Shown here: in pieces, positions 59,201 to 60,000 of the stretch
Layout: the number at the start of each line of letters is the position of its first letter
How positions within the stretch are numbered: position 1 is the stretch's first letter
Assembly (NCBI RefSeq): GCF_910592395.1
Contig: NC_088308.1
Coordinates: forward strand, 9,627,001-9,687,000
DNA length: 60,000 bases
From: Lineus longissimus
Lineage: Eukaryota > Nemertea > Pilidiophora > Heteronemertea > Lineidae
Reading direction: 5' to 3'
Notes under the pieces: generated by a model
Database searches by the model: none
Told to the model about the DNA's origin: nothing
What the model saw: only the letters and a program-made list of their open reading frames with translations
Made by a program: the position numbers and the translations under genes

Positions 59201-59248
59201 TCCAAGAGCCAACATATGTACACAGATTGCAAAACACTGAAGGCTTGA
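29199..59248 (+). CDS. Secreted zincin-like peptidase with two ShKT domains (11 exons over 30 kb)
   Basis: Exons: 29199-29259, 33528-33599, 34554-34862, 35339-35612, 35971-36148, 43966-44119, 44302-44373, 54129-54266, 54950-55096, 57836-57895, 59088-59248. All have AG/GT borders and agreeing phases (1,1,1,2,0,1,1,1,1,1), totalling 1626 nt, or 541 residues plus stop. Order: signal peptide (1-20), acidic dibasic-rich segment (22-45), N-terminal region, peptidase-like domain with HELAHG (H248, E249, H252), a possible third metal ligand in EYWAE (E296 or E300), six-cysteine ShKT domain (C375-C409), second six-cysteine domain (C434-C464), Cys tail. The HExxHG plus downstream E layout fits a gluzincin-type metallopeptidase; the substrate is unknown. 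ShKT domains often follow peptidase domains in invertebrate secreted enzymes. The coding assembly is strong, the catalytic activity inferred. Exons missed in long introns are possible. Confidence 0.72.
29486..32642 (+). repeat. 3.16-kb near-identical block, copy A (in intron 1)
   Basis: Almost identical to 38133-41294, from ttgacgcaagggcccaacgc to cttaatacttctggat; only scattered substitutions and small indels were seen. Internal duplications occur: a 135-bp segment at 29883 and 31850, a 160-bp segment at 30802 and 31169, and a third pair at 31026 and 31499. It ends near a 25-bp hairpin at 32512-32573. Frames of up to 135 codons are the same in both copies but match no family I know. No target duplication was found. 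Confidence 0.85.
32926..33060. mobile_element. Palindromic MITE (ttttggctagaac family), copy 3, one arm
   Basis: Starts attaagggttaacaaaggta, then gttttggctagaacttgaaa tc and ggctgttccctagaaaacaa agaac. The right arm is missing. Confidence 0.5.
33402..33468. repeat. Long hairpin 60 bp before exon 2
   Basis: Arms at 33402-33427 (ggttgtcttaggcccccgga aacccac) and 33444-33468 (gtgggtttccgggccaaaga caacc) pair over about 24 bp with one bulge and a 16-nt loop. Confidence 0.8.
33528..33599 (+). CDS. Peptidase-ShKT gene, exon 2
   Basis: 72 nt, phase 1 to 1, acceptor atttcag and donor gtaaat. It encodes LRRNERGDNDDRRELDEFSG KIP, an acidic stretch with dibasic sites that could be a propeptide. Another frame is also open, so the assignment rests on phase agreement with exons 1 and 3. 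Confidence 0.6.
33600..34553. other. Intron 2, no recognisable feature
   Basis: About 950 bp without a repeat or element end that I recognise. Confidence 0.4.
34554..34862 (+). CDS. Peptidase-ShKT gene, exon 3
   Basis: 309 nt, phase 1 to 1, acceptor cctttcag and donor gtaagg. It encodes VRYFFLDEDDKVPLPATDTS through FPNGLDVFYQKYTHAYGIPI, the N-terminal region leading into the peptidase-like domain. Confidence 0.75.
35339..35612 (+). CDS. Peptidase-ShKT gene, exon 4
   Basis: 274 nt, phase 1 to 2, acceptor tttttcag and donor gtgagc. It encodes SENVTDSALRRACYLVRFLF and REMFYKKYGRFGLMAHNEMT. GGEENTVCLKAD ends the exon just before the metal-binding motif. Confidence 0.82.
35971..36148 (+). CDS. 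Peptidase-ShKT gene, exon 5 (HExxH motif)
   Basis: 178 nt, phase 2 to 0, acceptor gcaaag and donor gtaagc. It carries DIPLHELAHGVAKLGARYVI, with the HExxHG zincin signature, and ends NSAEYW. Confidence 0.82.
36149..38132. other. Intron 5, left part, no recognisable gene
   Basis: About 2 kb of T- and G-rich sequence. A purine run (ctcgggaggggggtgatgta) near 38020 looks like a polypurine tract, but no LTR or pol sequence accompanies it. Confidence 0.3.
38133..41294 (+). repeat. 3.16-kb near-identical block, copy B (in intron 5)
   Basis: Second copy of 29486-32642, offset about 8.65 kb, same orientation. A 6-bp insertion (ggttacggtatc versus ggtatc) and single-base changes tell them apart. The hairpin with stem tgttgactgtgctttaagag agact lies at 41164-41225. 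Confidence 0.85.
41365..42778 (+). pseudogene. Broken pogo/jerky-like DDE transposase gene
   Basis: A first exon (about 41365-41564, donor gtgagt) encodes a psq-type helix-turn-helix, AAEFARAHNIPATTMRRWL. A second exon from about 41688 carries a CENP-B-type DNA-binding region, the first catalytic Asp (NMDET), the second (IWDMFPAHR) and IPGRCTPLVQPLDK of the DDE_1 domain. It ends in a tail with WARITAEAIHTAWRACGL, stop 42777-42779. Breaks: in-frame TAA at 41972-41974 and 42308-42310, and a frame change near 42505-42515. AATAAA follows at about 42795. It lies in intron 5 of the peptidase-ShKT gene. No terminal inverted repeats were found, so an old insertion is likely. Confidence 0.75.
42800..43965. 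other. Intron 5, right part, with one stem-loop core copy
   Basis: The only recognised feature is a diverged copy of the stem-loop core at about 43340-43410 (cctttccagtggtgtacagc then aaaacgcattttgaaatg). Confidence 0.35.
43966..44119 (+). CDS. Peptidase-ShKT gene, exon 6
   Basis: 154 nt, phase 0 to 1, acceptor actacag and donor gtagga. It encodes AEAAQSFFDDNSDSKLSNRA and KLLKEIWPCNNKYLKRC. It completes the EYW/AE motif begun in exon 5 across a 7.8-kb intron. Confidence 0.8.
44302..44373 (+). CDS. Peptidase-ShKT gene, exon 7
   Basis: 72 nt, phase 1 to 1, acceptor ttctag and donor gtaagt. It encodes ELEDAQELKMNCKGMKSVAF and TVSE, linking the peptidase domain to the ShKT domains. Confidence 0.7.
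45270..46363 (+). mobile_element. Helitron-like element inserted in the LTR
   Basis: The insert begins TCTATATCATAATAC and ends cgggtacaatgCTAG, exactly between A and T of the LTR and without target duplication. Removing it restores the other LTR. A short hairpin (acctg/cgggt) precedes the CTAG. It has no Rep/helicase, so it is non-autonomous. Its body matches 14050-14709. Confidence 0.82.
46939..50079 (-). CDS. pol: Gypsy-type Pol polyprotein (1046 residues)
   Basis: One uninterrupted frame. In order: aspartic protease (LDTGAATNVIP, about residue 32), reverse transcriptase (FSTPFGRYRYKRLPFGL and active site GIADDIFVFG), RNase H (VLQTDASLRGLGAVLMQ), integrase zinc finger (HQGHQGIEKC...CSICQAHQ), integrase catalytic core with SDLFEH, VSDNGPQY and NGMVEK, and a C-terminal chromatin-side tail. 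All catalytic groups are present, so it could be functional. The usual order for Ty3/Gypsy elements (RT before integrase) is kept. Its frame differs from Gag. Confidence 0.93.
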   Translation of the reverse strand: MDSVHSASEIIRKFAVTTKPYHKQYAFIQCKLDTGAATNVIPKSEYRRLFPPDHNLTPPTAKLVAYGGTEIANHGSCTLYLRHNGKKEPIIFDVTDSGGTIIGLKACQTLDLIRVTCEIKPKHHKPLTKESVVTDYKDVFTGIGSFPGEPYHIELKDSATPTIHPPRAVGIHLQDGFKSELERMESLDILAKVEEPTEWVNSFVIVDKGHGKGLRICLDPRDLNEAIKREHYYTRTIDDIAPKLAGDTHFSVVDARSGYWMVRLDEQSSLLTTFSTPFGRYRYKRLPFGLILSQDIFQRKTDETFADLAGVTGIADDIFVFGAGEKGHDNNFIELLECARENNVKFNLDKLQFKIPETKFFGHQWTATGMKPDPAKVRAITEMSPPTCIQDLQSYLGLVNYLNRFNASIATIAAPLRDLTKKEISWQWNPEHQAAFDKLKGIIISADALAYFDPKKPSVLQTDASLRGLGAVLMQDEKPVCYASRTLSETEQNYSNIERELLGVVWSLERFNHYVYGKHEIVQTDHKPIVAAAKKPISKCSPRLQRLLLRMSKYDVAVEYLPGKKNVIADPLSRVDPNRELNSPDFKEIPDIPVNLITRNHNATDTDNLEKIRHHTKSDNNLQILKALVVEGWPETRDGCPAEAIDYFNYREDVSVEDGLLFKCDRIIIPNSLRKDILKAVHQGHQGIEKCILRAKQSVFWPGLTNEIKQLVSQCSICQAHQNKQQREPLKPHSIAQYPWQRLASDLFEHNQVHYLLYVDYYSKFPVVRRLGKSLSSETVIAFTKSVICEYGIPEELVSDNGPQYDSYAFKSFCASYGIKHTTSSPHYAQSNGMVEKCVQTVKKLILKALDAGEDANIALLNYRTTPVSSNIASPAKLLMSWEPRTTLPMKRSLHQCRPTDNDSTKEALQHRQDLQKHYYDQRARAEPFPELQTGQNIRVQDPKSGVWNPGYVTEKLSEPRSYTVKTDKGTYRRNRKYLRATNERFTDEQLSEPENFDIETNEYPGDITPPTQPKNTAESTDTGSGDKVYQTRSGRSIRKPSRYDN
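50155..51012 (-). CDS. gag: Gypsy-type Gag (285 residues)
   Basis: ATG at 51012 starts MAVALANLNQGPTIDWDCGP. The central part (EEFLTELRLLVADCGY, RDSIVFGVREEKIRSKC) is typical of retrotransposon capsid. It has a basic linker and zinc-knuckle-like CYFCGNQRHESRSQC and CAKCSKIGHLC near the end. The second knuckle lacks the normal last spacing, and the frame ends soon after. The Gag-like continuation is in another frame (50072-50260), suggesting a frame change here. Confidence 0.88.
   Translation of the reverse strand: MAVALANLNQGPTIDWDCGPELYSRYRKWRQKCQMIFDGPLQDTAEAVKCKYLLIWAGDRGLDLFNSWGLTADEQKLLENYWKKFEEFVNPHANYLVHRFKLRRTIQNDRPFEEFLTELRLLVADCGYTGDTKAEMLRDSIVFGVREEKIRSKCIEKGNTLTLNLAIEYARVAEATKLKSKEMDPTKKVHAFRKGGHKSHSHGKFFQKDTKNHDSRKSEGFRKPAGRGQMCYFCGNQRHESRSQCPARNSQCAKCSKIGHLCVTQRQTLTNRNKTQGVTAIKFMS
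51461..51820. other. Intron 7, AT-rich, no recognisable feature
   Basis: Starts with ccaggtggct, continuing the repeat into which the retrotransposon inserted (cctggtttggcaac on the other side). Two agaatta/taattct-rich inverted stretches occur near 51500-51605. Confidence 0.35.
51821..51894. repeat. 31-bp-stem hairpin
   Basis: Arms 51821-51851 and 51864-51894 (gcgtagtttcttgttatcag cctcttgagca) are complementary at 30 of 31 positions around a 12-nt loop. It lies just outside the foldback element. Confidence 0.85.
51923..52913. mobile_element. 1-kb foldback element
   Basis: Ends atatggcaagccgttcgtcc aataat are inverted at 52913. The arms are long arrays of small palindromic units such as aagaaaaccatgttttcttg and aaaactaggttttctt. 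The centre (about 52380-52565) is GC-richer, with acccgggt motifs between shared gtctttttacc/ggtaaaaagac borders. GTGT flanks both ends and may be a target duplication. No coding capacity; this resembles foldback transposons. Confidence 0.75.
52990..53410. repeat. Dispersed 0.42-kb repeat, second copy
   Basis: Pairs with 25985-26405 along its whole length and ends in the stem-loop core (gtttccagtgatatgagaca then ggaaacgcattttaaaatag). Sequence from 53410 to 54128 shows nothing recognisable. Confidence 0.7.
54129..54266 (+). CDS. Peptidase-ShKT gene, exon 8 (first ShKT domain)
   Basis: 138 nt, phase 1 to 1, acceptor ctttccag and donor gtgagt. It encodes DCFDKKPHCENWAKYGECTR and MKRNCKKACGLC. 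Six cysteines spaced C-x6-C-x8-C-x10-C-x3-C-x2-C, with the WAxxGEC core, define a ShKT domain. Confidence 0.88.
54267..54949. other. Intron 8, no recognisable feature
   Basis: About 680 bp. Short open frames in it show no family motif and the flanking exons join without it. Confidence 0.4.
54950..55096 (+). CDS. Peptidase-ShKT gene, exon 9 (second ShKT-like domain)
   Basis: 147 nt, phase 1 to 1, acceptor catgcag and donor gtaggt. It encodes VGKPILTCGDVAADCKKSNC and ITYAIQQCRKTCTNC. Six cysteines spaced C-x6-C-x4-C-x10-C-x3-C-x2-C give a shorter ShKT-type domain. NCT and NIT are possible N-glycosylation sites. Confidence 0.82.
55690..57121 (-). mobile_element. Inverted, diverged relative of the 3.16-kb block ends
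   Basis: On the minus strand, 57121 leftwards reads tagacgcaatgacccaacgc gccgcgtag and gaagctggcgaaacattta, matching the left end of both 3.16-kb blocks. Parts such as gcgccagactaataagtgaa gaa and caatgatgacgacctgtctg taaccgca recur two to three times inside. A 19-bp-stem hairpin (agaaccatgccgtcccgag) lies at 55957-56014. The tract at 56735-56825 is a palindromic ctgaactcag repeat. Confidence 0.55.
57836..57895 (+). CDS. Peptidase-ShKT gene, exon 10
   Basis: 60 nt, phase 1 to 1, acceptor ttttcag and donor gtaggt. It encodes ENDYGTFKASQAEDETQCKL. It is short, so its support is phase agreement and good splice sites. Confidence 0.5.
   Translation, partial: RMIMGRLKHLRLKTRPSVN
58610..58922. mobile_element. 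313-bp foldback element with 6-bp target duplication
   Basis: CGAATT flanks it at 58604-58609 and 58923-58928. The ends tacggtggctgggaaaggac atggtgatttttt are inverted. The interior has repeats of gtcaggcgcctgag in both directions. It lies in intron 10. Non-coding. Confidence 0.75.
59088..59248 (+). CDS. Peptidase-ShKT gene, exon 11 (terminal)
   Basis: Acceptor tctttcag; phase 1. It encodes GDGRRRCWWGEEFKASSRCT through FNCACLSKSQHMYTDCKTLK and A, then TGA at 59246-59248. With C485-type cysteine in exon 10 it gives six cysteines in a compact tail. A von Willebrand factor C-like fold is possible but not shown. Confidence 0.65.
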
Positions 59249-59347
59249 GAAGAAGATGTGTGACGTCCCGGGAAGAATCGTCAGGGGTTTTTGCATTTTT
59301 TCAATCGATTTAAAGGGATTGATTTGGATCTTAGGAACTGTAAATCC

Positions 59348-59366
59348 AATAAAATTCAAGAATAAA
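59348..59366 (+). terminator. Poly(A) signals of the peptidase-ShKT gene
   Basis: Two AATAAA hexamers, 59348-59353 and 59361-59366, lie 100-118 bp after the stop codon, supporting the terminal exon. Confidence 0.55.
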
Positions 59367-59427
59367 GTCGATGAATAATGTAACCGTTTGTTCAGTGGTT
59401 GATTTGTTTGGGAGGGGGGGGGGGGAG

Positions 59428-59600
59428 GGAATGAGGACACCTAAGCCTATCGTCGGATTTGTGTCATCAAATTTGAAGGGTTACAAAAGCAAAACGACCT
59501 AATTCATTTGTTAATGCATGAGGGAATGAGGACACCTAAGCCTACCGTCGGATTTCCATCATAAAATGTGATGGGTTGCAAAAGTAAAACGACCTAAGTC
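59428..59600. repeat. Two copies of a 95-bp direct repeat
   Basis: gggaatgaggacacctaagc ct.ccgtcggattt and aaaacgacctaa occur at about 59428 and 59523. A G run (59412-59427) precedes them. The rest to 60000 shows nothing recognisable. Confidence 0.6.
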
Positions 59601-60000
59601 GTAAAATATTGTTAATGCATAGGTCGTCCTGCCTTGCAGCCCTTTTTTCATTCCATCATGATGTGTAGAAGTCTTTCTCAAACAAGTCAAAGGCATATTG
59701 GCATTCATTGCACGTGTATTGCATGTATGATACACACAAATGTACGTAGCAAGAATATTCGGAAATAAATGCCACAAATTACACGATTTCCTAGATATTT
59801 CGAGTGTGCTCTAATGTTACCCTGTTAAATATTACTCAGGGGAACATTTTTTCCTATTTTGAGCCTATCAAAAATGGTCAAGGGCAAAAACACATGTCGC
59901 AACATTAATCATCGTCTGCACGATCTAACCGAATCACATCCACTGCCATATTCCACATCCTACAAAAATAGTGGGTTTAACAACACCAAAATGCACTTCG

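Overview
This is an animal genomic window. Its genes are split into many short exons with GT/AG introns, and mobile elements fill most of the rest. Frequent tacatgta words, TTTAGCTCACCTG-type repeats and the element mix suggest a marine invertebrate, perhaps a lophotrochozoan; that is inference. No rRNA, tRNA, CRISPR array or bacterial operon was seen.

Left part (1-6000): the last six recognisable exons of a plus-strand coiled-coil gene, probably the C-terminus of the centrosomal protein CEP112 (CCDC46). All six exons are phase 0. The introns carry 31-bp, 89-bp and 145-bp tandem repeats, a pogo-like MITE and a piggyBac-like MITE. The stop codon lies inside the first unit of a 55-bp minisatellite.

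Middle part (6000-29000): no clear gene. It holds MITEs, three copies of a 1.07-kb element with G runs, a transposon with its own TATA box and ATG, a LINE endonuclease fragment, a 113-bp satellite, and a decayed copy (about 15650-17255) of the 5' end of the next gene, including its signal-peptide exon.

Right part (29199-59400): one plus-strand gene assembled by eye from 11 exons over 30 kb. Intron phases agree throughout and give a predicted 541-residue secreted protein: signal peptide, N-terminal region, zincin-like peptidase domain with an HELAHG motif, two ShKT-type six-cysteine domains, and a cysteine-containing tail. A terminal exon with AATAAA signals follows. Its introns hold two near-identical 3.16-kb blocks, a broken pogo-like transposase gene, a young Gypsy-type LTR retrotransposon (5-bp target duplication) whose downstream LTR is split by a Helitron-like element, and two palindromic foldback elements.

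The most informative results are the reconstructed peptidase-ShKT gene, the decayed duplicate of its promoter and first exon, and a stem-loop core shared by at least six otherwise different repeats.
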